Shown piece after piece: positions 7,548 to 15,209 of a DNA stretch of 36,187 nucleotides; positions within the stretch are counted from its first letter, which is position 1; every line of letters begins with the position of its first letter. The DNA comes from Candidatus Cryptobacteroides excrementavium (GTDB lineage Bacteria > Bacteroidota > Bacteroidia > Bacteroidales > UBA932), in assembly GCA_017695025.1 (NCBI GenBank), contig JADILX010000125.1, positions 1 to 36,187 on the forward strand. Direction: 5' to 3'. The notes under the pieces are model-generated. The model searched no databases and had not been told where the DNA came from. It saw only the letters and a program-made list of their open reading frames with translations. The position numbers and the translations under genes were made by a program.

Positions 7548-8962
7548 GCCGGAGGCAGCGGGGTCTTGACAATGAGATTCTGAGACTGGCCATACCGAGC
7601 ATTCTGGCCAATATCACTGTCCCTCTTGTCGGACTGGTGGACATGGCCATAGCAGGACATCTTGATACGGCGGGCTCTTTGTCTGCCGCTTCCCTGATAG
7701 GCGGGATTGCTGTCGGTTCGATGCTTTTTGACCTGCTCTACTGGAATTTCGGCTTTTTGCGTGTTGGTACAGGTGGCCTTACGGCGCAGGCATTCGGAAA
7801 AGGCGACATGAGGGAGTCTTCAGAGATTCTGGCGAGGGCGCTGTATCTGTCTCTGGCATGCGGGGTGTTTCTGATAGCGGTGCAATGGCTATTCGTCAAG
7901 ACGGCATTTCTTGTGGTAGACTGTTCTCCTGAGGCGGAGATGCTGGCATCGCGATATTTCTTCATAAGGATATGGGCAGCACCTGCTACGTTGAGCCTTA
8001 TGGCTTTCAAGGGATGGTTTATCGGCATGCAGGACGGCGTCAGCCCTATGATGACAGACCTGACAGTCAATATTATGAATGTCGCGGCAAGTCTTCTTCT
8101 TGCCAGAGGCGCAGGAGGCTGGCCGGGAATAGGTTTTGACGGTATAGCCTGGGGGACTGTAGCCGCTCAATATACCGGCCTGGCATGCGCCTGTCTTCTG
8201 CTGTTTCTGCGGTATAAGGACAGGATTGGCGGCAGTTGCCGTGTCCTGAAGCCGGTCTTGCTTTTCAGGGGTACAGGAAGATTCTTCAGTATGAATCTCG
8301 ACCTTTTCATCAGGTCGCTATGCTTTATAGTGGTCTACATAGGATTTACCGTATTTGCCGCAGGGTACGGTGATGTCGCTCTTGCATCGGCCTCTGTCCT
8401 GATGAAACTGATGATGCTCTTCTCGTATTTTACGGACGGTTTTGCCTATGCCGGGGAGGCATTGACGGGGAAATATATCGGAAAGAAAGACCTTGGCTCC
8501 CTGAGAGGGACGGTGAAAAGGATTTTTGTCTGGAGCATGTCTATAGGAGCCTTGTCAATGGTCGCCTATGCTTTCGGGACTGTTCCCATGCTGCATGTCA
8601 TGACATCTGATCCTGATGTGATAGAGATGGCTTCCCGTTATGTCCCGTGGATAGTCCTTATGCCTTTGGCGGGCTGCGCTGCTTTTACATGGGACGGGAT
8701 CTATATAGGGGCAGTGGCTGCAAGGCCTATGCGCAATTCCATGCTGTGGGCGACAGCCGTGTTCTTCGTCTGCTGCTATGGCTTTCTTGTCCTGTCCGGC
8801 AATATCCATACGGCCCAGGCAGATGCCGCTCTTGCCCTGCACGGGCTGTTTTTCGGGTATCTCGCCCATCTTGCAGCGCGTGCTGCCGTTCTGTCAGCAG
8901 GATACAGGAAGAAGATATTGGGTATCATATGTTGTACAGGCAGTTCAGGCAGTTGCAAGTAA
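7544..8962 (+). CDS. MATE-family efflux transporter (DinF-like)
   Basis: This is a 472-residue inner-membrane protein with about twelve hydrophobic segments arranged as two homologous halves. The N-terminus EILRLAIPSILANITVPLVGLVDMAIAGHL is the first helix of the MatE domain, and its wording is typical of the DinF branch. MATE proteins export cationic drugs or organic molecules using sodium or proton gradients; the substrate here is unknown. It starts inside the last codons of rsgA. Its TAA stop lies within an 18-bp palindrome that also overlaps the promoter of the next gene. Confidence 0.9.
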   Translation: MSRRQRGLDNEILRLAIPSILANITVPLVGLVDMAIAGHLDTAGSLSAASLIGGIAVGSMLFDLLYWNFGFLRVGTGGLTAQAFGKGDMRESSEILARALYLSLACGVFLIAVQWLFVKTAFLVVDCSPEAEMLASRYFFIRIWAAPATLSLMAFKGWFIGMQDGVSPMMTDLTVNIMNVAASLLLARGAGGWPGIGFDGIAWGTVAAQYTGLACACLLLFLRYKDRIGGSCRVLKPVLLFRGTGRFFSMNLDLFIRSLCFIVVYIGFTVFAAGYGDVALASASVLMKLMMLFSYFTDGFAYAGEALTGKYIGKKDLGSLRGTVKRIFVWSMSIGALSMVAYAFGTVPMLHVMTSDPDVIEMASRYVPWIVLMPLAGCAAFTWDGIYIGAVAARPMRNSMLWATAVFFVCCYGFLVLSGNIHTAQADAALALHGLFFGYLAHLAARAAVLSAGYRKKILGIICCTGSSGSCK

Positions 8963-8970
8963 ACTTGCAA
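8953..8970. promoter_or_regulatory. Perfect palindrome, candidate operator
   Basis: TTGCAAGTAAACTTGCAA is a perfect inverted repeat (8-bp arms, 2-bp centre). It covers the MATE stop codon and the -33 element of the next promoter. That position suits a repressor operator. As RNA it could also form a 6-bp hairpin, but no T-run follows, so a terminator is unlikely. Confidence 0.5.
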
Positions 8971-8995
8971 TGCTCTCGGCTTCTGCGTATCTTTG
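8964..8995 (+). promoter_or_regulatory. Promoter for OPA transporter (and perhaps malQ)
   Basis: CTTG (8964-8967), a 20-nt spacer and TATCTTTG (8988-8995) match the Bacteroidetes -33/-7 pattern (TTTG, about 19-21 nt, TAnnTTTG). The predicted start would leave a leader of about 50 nt before the ATG at 9053. Confidence 0.62.
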
Positions 8996-9052
8996 CCGGG
9001 CGTGGCCCGTCAGTGTTCTGGCGTGCTCCCGACCCGGTCTTATTGAAATGAA

Positions 9053-10426
9053 ATGAGCCTATACAGTTTTTACAGAATCAGCAAGCCCTCGGCTGAAAAA
9101 GTGCCTCCGCAGGAGGTAGACAGTACCTATAGGAAAATACGGTCCAGAACATTCTGGGGGGCAGTGGTGGCATACAGCCTGTACTATGTCTGCCGGCTGA
9201 GCCTGAGTATTGTCAAGCAGCCTCTCATCGACGGCGGGATATTCACTGCCGGCCAACTCGGAGTAATCGGTTCTTCCCTGCTTTTCGTCTATGCCGTCGG
9301 AAAATTTATGAACGGCTTCATAGCGGATTATTGCAATATAAAACGGTTCATGGCCACGGGGCTGCTAGTATCGGCAGTGGCCAATCTTCTTCTCGGCCTT
9401 CTCGGCCTGTTCCATGGGGCATCAGGGACAGTTTCTGCGGTGTTTTTCGTATCGTTTGCCGTACTGTGGGGGATTAACGGCTGGGTACAGTCCATGGGGT
9501 CGCCACCGGGCATTATCAGTCTGTCCCGCTGGTTCCCGCTTTCCAGGAGAGGTACCTACTACAGTTTCTTCTGTTCCAGTCCATATCTCGGCGAGTTCCT
9601 TTCATTCATCATTGTCGGTCTCATTGTAGGTGCCTTAGGATGGCAGTACGGGTTTATATTCGCCTCTCTCGGCGGCTTTGCCGGAGCAGCAATAATCATT
9701 TTCTTTGTGAGTGACACTCCTGAGAGCAAGGGGCTCCCGTCAGTCCAGGAACTTTCAGGGGAAGAGATGAAGGCAGAAGACAGGATGAGGACTGTCGAGA
9801 CACAGAAATCTGTGCTCAGGCATCCCGGCATCTGGATTATAGCCGCATCCAGTGCCTTTGTCTATATAGCCAAGTACGCCATCGCCAACTGGGGCGTGCT
9901 TTTCCTGCAGAAGGAGAAGGCATTCTCCCTGGAGTCTGCCACGCAGATAATAGCCTTTTCCGCGGCCCTCGGTGTGCTCGGCACCATCCTGGCCGGCTGG
10001 CTTTCTGACAAGGTGTTTAAAGGCAGCCGGGTCATTCCGGTGATTATTTCCGGTCTTCTGAGTTTCATCTCTTTTGCCCTTTTCCTTTTTGCCGGAGGGG
10101 GATATGTCGCCAACATCATCTATGTGTCTATGTTCAGCCTTGCTGTAGGTGTGCTCTATTGTATAATTGCCGGACTTATGGCCATGGACATCGTGCCGAG
10201 AAAGGCCACAGGGGCGGCGTTGGGTATTGTCGGTATATCGAGTTATGTCGCTGCCGGCATCCAGGACATTGCCAGCGGCTATCTGATACAGGGCTATACT
10301 GAGGGAGCAGCGGATATGGCGGATGCGGTCTACAACTTTACTCCGGTTTCGCTCTTCTGGCTTTTTGCCATGTTCGTCGCATTTGTTCTGCCGGTCGTCA
10401 CCTGGAACAGGATGAAAAAAGTATGA
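9053..10426 (+). CDS. OPA-family MFS transporter (GlpT/UhpT/UhpC-like)
   Basis: This 457-residue membrane protein has about twelve transmembrane segments. FWGAVVAYSLYYVCRLSLSIVKQPLI and the loop RWFPLSRRGTYYSFFCSSPYLGE mark the organophosphate:phosphate antiporter family, which exchanges sugar phosphates or glycerol-3-phosphate for phosphate. Enterobacterial UhpC of the same family is a sensor rather than a carrier, and Bacteroidetes proteins like this are often named after it, so transport and sensing are both open. It is followed after 28 nt by malQ, which suggests a role in glucan or hexose-phosphate metabolism. The ATG is preceded by an A-rich stretch, GAAATGAA, rather than a strong Shine-Dalgarno. 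Confidence 0.88.
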   Translation: MSLYSFYRISKPSAEKVPPQEVDSTYRKIRSRTFWGAVVAYSLYYVCRLSLSIVKQPLIDGGIFTAGQLGVIGSSLLFVYAVGKFMNGFIADYCNIKRFMATGLLVSAVANLLLGLLGLFHGASGTVSAVFFVSFAVLWGINGWVQSMGSPPGIISLSRWFPLSRRGTYYSFFCSSPYLGEFLSFIIVGLIVGALGWQYGFIFASLGGFAGAAIIIFFVSDTPESKGLPSVQELSGEEMKAEDRMRTVETQKSVLRHPGIWIIAASSAFVYIAKYAIANWGVLFLQKEKAFSLESATQIIAFSAALGVLGTILAGWLSDKVFKGSRVIPVIISGLLSFISFALFLFAGGGYVANIIYVSMFSLAVGVLYCIIAGLMAMDIVPRKATGAALGIVGISSYVAAGIQDIASGYLIQGYTEGAADMADAVYNFTPVSLFWLFAMFVAFVLPVVTWNRMKKV

Positions 10427-10431
10427 TTGTA

Positions 10432-10439
10432 TATATTTG
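10432..10439 (+). promoter_or_regulatory. Possible -7 element before malQ
   Basis: TATATTTG matches TAnnTTTG exactly and lies 15 nt before the chosen malQ ATG at 10455. There is no fitting -33 element, and the leader would be very short. It overlaps the TTG the ORF track uses as start, another reason to prefer 10455. Confidence 0.38.
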
Positions 10440-10454
10440 AAAAAAACTTCAACC

Positions 10455-12794
10455 ATGAAATTGATAACACATGTAGAATATAAGACTGTCTGGGGACAGG
10501 ATCTTTTTCTCAGATGGAATGACCGGCTGTTCCCCATGACATATTCCGGGGAAGGGGTCTGGTCTGCGGCCATTGACCGGCTTAAGGCCGGCCAGGCTGT
10601 CGAGTATCGCTATGAGGTGCATTCAGGAGGGGTGTGCATACGTTCCGAGTGGGCTTCACATAAGGCGGTACTGCCTTCTTCTGAGTCAAGGTCCGGATGT
10701 GTTGAACTGCAGGACTGCTGGCACGATGTCCCGGAAGACCTGCCTCTGCATTCATCTCCGTTTGCCGAAGGTGTGTTCCGGCTTGATGGCAGCCGCCCAT
10801 GGAAAGCAGCCGGTACAGCCATCCCGGTATTTTCATTGCGCTCCGGGCAGGGTTTCGGTATCGGTGAGTTCAACGACCTGAAACTTCTTGTCGACTGGGC
10901 CGCTCTGACCGGCCAGAAGATTATCCAGATTCTTCCTGTGAATGATACTACAATGACAGGGACATGGGAAGATTCATATCCGTATAATGCCAACTCGAGT
11001 TTTGCCCTGCATCCGCAGTTCATCCATCTGCCTGCCGCAGGGGTCGGGGAGGACGAGGAATATGTGCGTCTGAAGGATGAACTGAACTCTCTTCCGGAGG
11101 TGGACTATGAAAGGGTCAACAGGGAGAAGCACAGGCTTCTGAGAAGAGCCTTTGATGTCTGTGGCGCCAAAGTGCAGGCAGAGTCGGCTTACAGAAGGTT
11201 TGTCAGGGACAACTCTTCCTGGCTTCTCCCATATGCGGCATTCTGCGTGCTGAGAGATGAGTTCGGGACAGCGGATTTCTCCCTCTGGAAACGTGCCGGT
11301 GTCTCCGGAAAATCCATGTCAGGCAAGGCGCGGGACGGGAAAGTGCCGGAGGACTTTTCCGTATATGATGAAAGTGCTGTAAAAAAATACTCGCAGCAGC
11401 ATAAGAAAGAGATTGGTTATTATTGCTTTGTGCAGTACCAGTTGCATCTGCAGTTGCTGGAGGCAAGAGACTATGCCAGGTCGAAAGGGATAGTGTTCAA
11501 GGGAGACCTTCCTATCGGGGTGAGCCGCACGAGTGCAGATGCATGGGTGGACAGGAGGCTGTTCAAAATGGACTCCCAGGCGGGCGCACCGCCGGACGCA
11601 TTCTCTACCGAGGGTCAGAACTGGGGGCTTCCGACCTATGACTGGGATGAGATGTCGAAGGACGGGTATTCATGGTGGAAATCGCGGCTGAGGAGCATGT
11701 CGCAGTATTTTGATGCTTTCAGGATAGACCACATACTCGGTTTTTTCCGTATCTGGGAGATTCCGATGACTGCTGTCCATGGACTTCTGGGCCATTTCAA
11801 TCCTGCCTTGCCGTATTCATCTGAAGAACTCGGCCGTCTCGGTTTCGACATGGAGGACGGGAAATACTCAGAGCCTTATGCAGACGGCTTCCTTGTGGAT
11901 GGCATTTTCGGTGAATATGCGGAAGAAGTGAGGAAGAAGTGCATGAAAGACGGAAAACTGAAGAAAGGGTATTCTACACAGAGAAAGGTCCTTGAGAAAT
12001 TCCCGGGCAATGACAGCAGGTCGCGTGTCCTCAGGGAAGGTCTCATGCATCTTCTGGACAATGTCCTCTTTGTGCCGGATCCTCACCGTAAAGGCTACTG
12101 GCACCCACGGATAGCAGCCCAGTATACATATGCCTATTCCCTTCTTGACGAGTATCGCCGCCGTGCATTCGACAGGCTGTATGACGACTTCTTCTATAGC
12201 AGGCACAATGCATTCTGGAAAGAGTCTGCCATGAGAAAACTGCCGTCTCTCCTTTCTGCTACAGGGATGCTCGCCTGCGGAGAGGATCTCGGAATGATTC
12301 CCGGCTGTGTGCCTGATGTCATGAAGGAATACAGCATTCTTTCGCTGGAGATACAGCGTATGCCGAAAGACCCGCGGCAGACGTTTGCCGACCCGGCCCT
12401 GTATCCGTATTGCTCTGTCTGCACGACATCTACCCATGACATGCCGCCTCTGAGGGCCTGGTGGGAAGAAGACAGGGCTGTGACAGCGCGTTTCTGGCAT
12501 GAGGTGCTCGGCGGGGAGGGCGATGCCCCGTGGTTCTGCGAGCCATGGATATGCCGGCGTATTGTCGGGATGCATCTCGGATCGCCTGCCATGCTGGCCA
12601 TTCTTCCTCTGCAGGACTGGCTTTCAATGGACGGGGACCTCAGGCTTGAGGACCCGTCGAAAGAACGTATCAATGTGCCTGCAATACCCCGTTATTACTG
12701 GCGCTATCGCATGCATCTTACTCTGGAAAGTCTTCTCGGGCAGAGTGATTTCAATGCTTTGGTGAAAGATATGGTCTTGTCATCCGGCAGATAG
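10455..12794 (+). CDS. malQ: 4-alpha-glucanotransferase, DPE2-type (GH77 with one CBM20-like domain)
   Basis: This cytoplasmic enzyme transfers glucosyl or maltosyl units between alpha-glucans. Residues of about 1-100 look like a CBM20 starch-binding domain (VWGQDLFLRWND...VEYRYEV). GH77 begins near residue 118 with FSLRSGQGFGIGEF. The nucleophile is Asp425 in FDAFRIDHILGFFR, the acid/base Glu610 in ACGEDLGM and the third carboxylate Asp662 in TSTHDMPP. The 185 residues between Asp425 and Glu610 far exceed the roughly 50 of E. coli MalQ and point to the insert of the plant DPE2 type, which uses maltose and glycogen-like acceptors. DPE2-type proteins usually carry two CBM20 domains; only one is seen here. 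The track start is a TTG; the ATG six codons later is preferred, giving 779 residues. Confidence 0.92.
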   Translation: MKLITHVEYKTVWGQDLFLRWNDRLFPMTYSGEGVWSAAIDRLKAGQAVEYRYEVHSGGVCIRSEWASHKAVLPSSESRSGCVELQDCWHDVPEDLPLHSSPFAEGVFRLDGSRPWKAAGTAIPVFSLRSGQGFGIGEFNDLKLLVDWAALTGQKIIQILPVNDTTMTGTWEDSYPYNANSSFALHPQFIHLPAAGVGEDEEYVRLKDELNSLPEVDYERVNREKHRLLRRAFDVCGAKVQAESAYRRFVRDNSSWLLPYAAFCVLRDEFGTADFSLWKRAGVSGKSMSGKARDGKVPEDFSVYDESAVKKYSQQHKKEIGYYCFVQYQLHLQLLEARDYARSKGIVFKGDLPIGVSRTSADAWVDRRLFKMDSQAGAPPDAFSTEGQNWGLPTYDWDEMSKDGYSWWKSRLRSMSQYFDAFRIDHILGFFRIWEIPMTAVHGLLGHFNPALPYSSEELGRLGFDMEDGKYSEPYADGFLVDGIFGEYAEEVRKKCMKDGKLKKGYSTQRKVLEKFPGNDSRSRVLREGLMHLLDNVLFVPDPHRKGYWHPRIAAQYTYAYSLLDEYRRRAFDRLYDDFFYSRHNAFWKESAMRKLPSLLSATGMLACGEDLGMIPGCVPDVMKEYSILSLEIQRMPKDPRQTFADPALYPYCSVCTTSTHDMPPLRAWWEEDRAVTARFWHEVLGGEGDAPWFCEPWICRRIVGMHLGSPAMLAILPLQDWLSMDGDLRLEDPSKERINVPAIPRYYWRYRMHLTLESLLGQSDFNALVKDMVLSSGR

Positions 12795-12832
12795 ACATCT
12801 GTCCGGATGTCTGGCACATGACAACAGAAATA

Positions 12833-13591
12833 CTACCGGCCTTCGAGCCAGCGGAGGAAATCTTCGGTGCGTGACCGGCTTACCATCATCTCGACAGGAC
12901 TTGCGGGGGCGGATTCTATCTTGAGTCTGCTCCCGATTTTCATTATACTCGAAATAGCCTGCATGGAAATGATGCAGTTGCGTGATATCCGGAAGAATTT
13001 TTGCGGATTGAGCTGGTCCATGGCTATGTCGAGAGAGAAATCGACTACATATTTCCTGCCTTTGAATGTAACAAGCCATGTCGTCTTGTCCTCAGAGTAG
13101 AACCATGCTATTTCGTCTGTCTTTACAGGGACAATGGTGTCGTTGATTTTCACAAGGAACCTCTCTTTTGCATGTCTCGGGGCTGTATCATGAAGAAGCC
13201 CTTTCTCCGGACGCGGACCCGGCACTCCTTTTGAGATTCTGGAGATGCATCTTTCCATGGCTCTTTTCAGGGCCTGCTCATCTACCGGTTTCAGCAGATA
13301 GTCGATGCTTTCCACCTCGAATGCCTTCACGGCATAACTGTCGTAGGCTGTGGTCATTATCACATTTGCCCTGATGTCGGTCTGGCTGAAGATGTCGAAA
13401 CAGGTGCCGTCTGAAAGTTCCACGTCCATGAAGATGACGTCGGCCCTGTTTTCCGGCTGGCCAAGCCACCTGAGAGTTTCTGTCACAGACCCGGTCTCTC
13501 CCGCAATTGTCACATCCGGGTATAGCCTTTTAAGTGTGTTGGCAAGACTTTTCCTTGCCATCAGTTCGTCTTCGACTATCAATATGTTCAT
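12833..13591 (-). CDS. LytTR-family response regulator
   Basis: This 252-residue regulator has a receiver domain (1-120) and a LytTR DNA-binding domain (about 148-250). The receiver has the acidic pair Glu7/Asp8 and Glu9, phosphoacceptor Asp56 in IFMDVELS, Thr80/Thr81 in the switch region and Lys101 in YLLKPVD. The LytTR part is recognised from RFLVKINDTIVPVKTDEIAWFYSED and FFRISRNCIIS. LytTR proteins bind pairs of 9-bp direct repeats. Such a repeat is found at 15111-15140 in front of the starch locus, so this protein is its likely ligand. Its ATG is 4 nt after the kinase stop, so the two form an operon. It converges on malQ. Confidence 0.93.
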   Translation of the reverse strand: MNILIVEDELMARKSLANTLKRLYPDVTIAGETGSVTETLRWLGQPENRADVIFMDVELSDGTCFDIFSQTDIRANVIMTTAYDSYAVKAFEVESIDYLLKPVDEQALKRAMERCISRISKGVPGPRPEKGLLHDTAPRHAKERFLVKINDTIVPVKTDEIAWFYSEDKTTWLVTFKGRKYVVDFSLDIAMDQLNPQKFFRISRNCIISMQAISSIMKIGSRLKIESAPASPVEMMVSRSRTEDFLRWLEGR

Positions 13592-13595
13592 CTCA

Positions 13596-15029
13596 TCAGA
13601 CAGTTAAAGGGTTGTTGTCAAGCAAAGGTATTGTCACTTTAAATTCATGGTCGTCGCACAGGATTTCTATCTCCTTGCCGGACATGAATCTGTATTGTTC
13701 CTGCAGATAGCGGAGCCCTACTTTGGTCGTGGGCCCGGCGCTTACTTTTGGGCGGCGGATGTTGGAAACGGACAGATGTCCCTCCCCGGCGGCAATCCTT
13801 ATCTGCAGCATCCCGTCCCCTCCCACGCGGTTGTGCTTTATGGCATTTTCTATCAGCATCTGTATTGAGCATGGGATTACATGTTTCCGGCATCCGAGGT
13901 CTTCGGGTATGTCGGTCACAACGCAGAATCCGTCTCCGAACCGTTCTTTCAGCAAGTCTACATACATTCCGACAAAGGTCATCTCGTCTTTCAGCGGGAC
14001 GCTCTTGCTGTCGTTCCGTAGCATGTATCTGTAGATGCATGCAAGTTTGTGTATATATGAACTGGCATGTTCTGTCTGGCCGTCCTGCACGAGGCAGTCC
14101 AGGATGTTGAGGGAGTTGAAAAGGAAGTGCGGATTGACCTGCCTGCGGAGTTGTTCATACTGGAACTGTGCATAGTCGGCTTTCCCTTTGGCTTCATACA
14201 TCGCGCTTCTTGTCTCAAGCGCATAGTCGATCATGTATACTATGGAATAGCATATCAGATATAGGGCGAGTGCCGCGACAAAGAGTTGCATGAATCTCTG
14301 GGCCGAGAAAGGCACTGATGTGTCCTCTGCGAAGATCCCTGTCCCTGCGGCAACGGCCATGGCCGAGGAAGTGGCGATGGCGGAGAGAAGTGTGGCGGCT
14401 GTCTTTGCAAGGGAGGACCAGTTGCGGCATTTTGTACGCAGGTATCTGACTGTAAGGATGACAAGGCACAGTATCATGACCAGTATCCAGGAATTTGAGA
14501 AGATACTGTCGGCTATTGTCAGTACATTGTCATCATATATCCAGTTGCTGGAGAAGGGAAGTGTCAGCATCATGCGGAACAGCAGTACGATGGCGAGTGC
14601 GCATGCCAGCCATAGTATGTGCTGTTTCCTGATGGTTTTGCCGGGGGGGGCATGTTTCCCTGTATTGTCCGATGTCTGCTGTCTGGAGTTTCGGCTGAAG
14701 ACAGTCAGGAACCCGAAGATGCCCCATCCGATGATTTCCGTTGTTGCAAATGTTGCCAGGGAATGTATGAGCAGTTCAGAGCCGGAGACCAGCGACAGGA
14801 GTCTGGCCCCTGATGTACCGAGCAGAAATCCGAGGACATTGGTCACGATGACTCCGGCTGCTGTCAGTTCGACTTTTGCTCCCAGCCGGATACCCAGCAG
14901 AACAACCATCATGATGGTCAGCAGGGTAAGCCATATCTCATCCGACACCCCGGTGTAGCGGCAGACCAGTACGGTCGCCACATGCAGCAGTGCGAACAGA
15001 TGTATTGTCTTGTCTACCCCGGCTTTCAT
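13596..15029 (-). CDS. LytS-like sensor histidine kinase (His_kinase family PF06580)
   Basis: This 477-residue kinase has an N-terminal membrane region (about 1-270) with six to eight hydrophobic segments and no large periplasmic domain. The phospho-accepting His301 is in QVNPHFLFNSLNILD, the signature of the LytS/YehU class, and the ATP-binding part has the N-box IENAIKHN (393-400) and TKVGLRYLQEQY. Sensing through membrane helices suggests a small or membrane-associated signal; its identity cannot be read. Codons near residues 127-129 contain a run of eight C (14643-14650, seen as G8 on the plus strand), in the linker between the two groups of membrane helices. It partners the LytTR regulator and is divergent from the starch transporter. 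Confidence 0.92.
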   Translation of the reverse strand: MKAGVDKTIHLFALLHVATVLVCRYTGVSDEIWLTLLTIMMVVLLGIRLGAKVELTAAGVIVTNVLGFLLGTSGARLLSLVSGSELLIHSLATFATTEIIGWGIFGFLTVFSRNSRQQTSDNTGKHAPPGKTIRKQHILWLACALAIVLLFRMMLTLPFSSNWIYDDNVLTIADSIFSNSWILVMILCLVILTVRYLRTKCRNWSSLAKTAATLLSAIATSSAMAVAAGTGIFAEDTSVPFSAQRFMQLFVAALALYLICYSIVYMIDYALETRSAMYEAKGKADYAQFQYEQLRRQVNPHFLFNSLNILDCLVQDGQTEHASSYIHKLACIYRYMLRNDSKSVPLKDEMTFVGMYVDLLKERFGDGFCVVTDIPEDLGCRKHVIPCSIQMLIENAIKHNRVGGDGMLQIRIAAGEGHLSVSNIRRPKVSAGPTTKVGLRYLQEQYRFMSGKEIEILCDDHEFKVTIPLLDNNPLTV

Positions 15030-15050
15030 TTTTTTTCAGTCTTGTGGCTT

Positions 15051-15081
15051 CAAATTTAGACTTTTTCAGCGTAAGGGCAAA
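15051..15081 (-). promoter_or_regulatory. Promoter of the LytS/LytTR operon
   Basis: On the minus strand TTTG (15078-15081), an exact 19-nt spacer and TAAATTTG (15051-15058) match the Bacteroidetes promoter consensus at every defined position. The ATG is at 15029, leaving a leader of only about 15 nt. This is the best promoter in the window. Confidence 0.78.
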
Positions 15082-15110
15082 AATCAATTTGATTTCATCC
15101 TTAAAATATC

Positions 15111-15140
15111 ACCGTTCGTCACATCTTTTTATCCGCTCGT
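15111..15140 (+). promoter_or_regulatory. Candidate LytTR-binding direct repeat
   Basis: ACCGTTCGT (15111-15119) and TCCGCTCGT (15132-15140) lie in the same orientation with a 12-bp spacer. The first fits the published LytTR half-site pattern [TA][AC][CA]GTTN[AG][TG] at all nine positions and the second at eight of nine. The shared core is CCGYTCGTC, 21 bp apart, so both copies face the same side of the helix. The second copy ends 10 bp before the -33 element of the SLC45/sus promoter, a position that suits activation. Confidence 0.62.
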
Positions 15141-15150
15141 CTTTCTGCTT

Positions 15151-15181
15151 TTTTATATGGTGCCGACAATTTATATTTTTG
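15151..15181 (+). promoter_or_regulatory. Promoter of the SLC45/sus operon
   Basis: TTTT (15151-15154), a 19-nt spacer and TATTTTTG (15174-15181) fit the Bacteroidetes pattern, with one mismatch in the -33 element. A weak -33 next to the LytTR repeat is what an activator-dependent promoter would look like. The ATG is at 15210. Confidence 0.62.
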
Positions 15182-15209
15182 TCTCACCACATTAATTGAA
15201 GACACTGAA

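Noticed and set aside
9755-10573. 272-residue minus-strand ORF across the OPA transporter and malQ start
   Set aside because: It lies opposite two well-supported genes, its product is low-complexity with no recognisable motif, and it begins in the middle of malQ.
11868-12575. 235-residue minus-strand ORF inside malQ
   Set aside because: It is antisense to the conserved GH77 catalytic region; the open frame follows from the codon use of malQ.
12790-12815. Short inverted repeat AGACATC/GATGTCT between malQ and the LytTR gene as terminator
   Set aside because: The stem is only 7 bp and no T-run follows on either strand.
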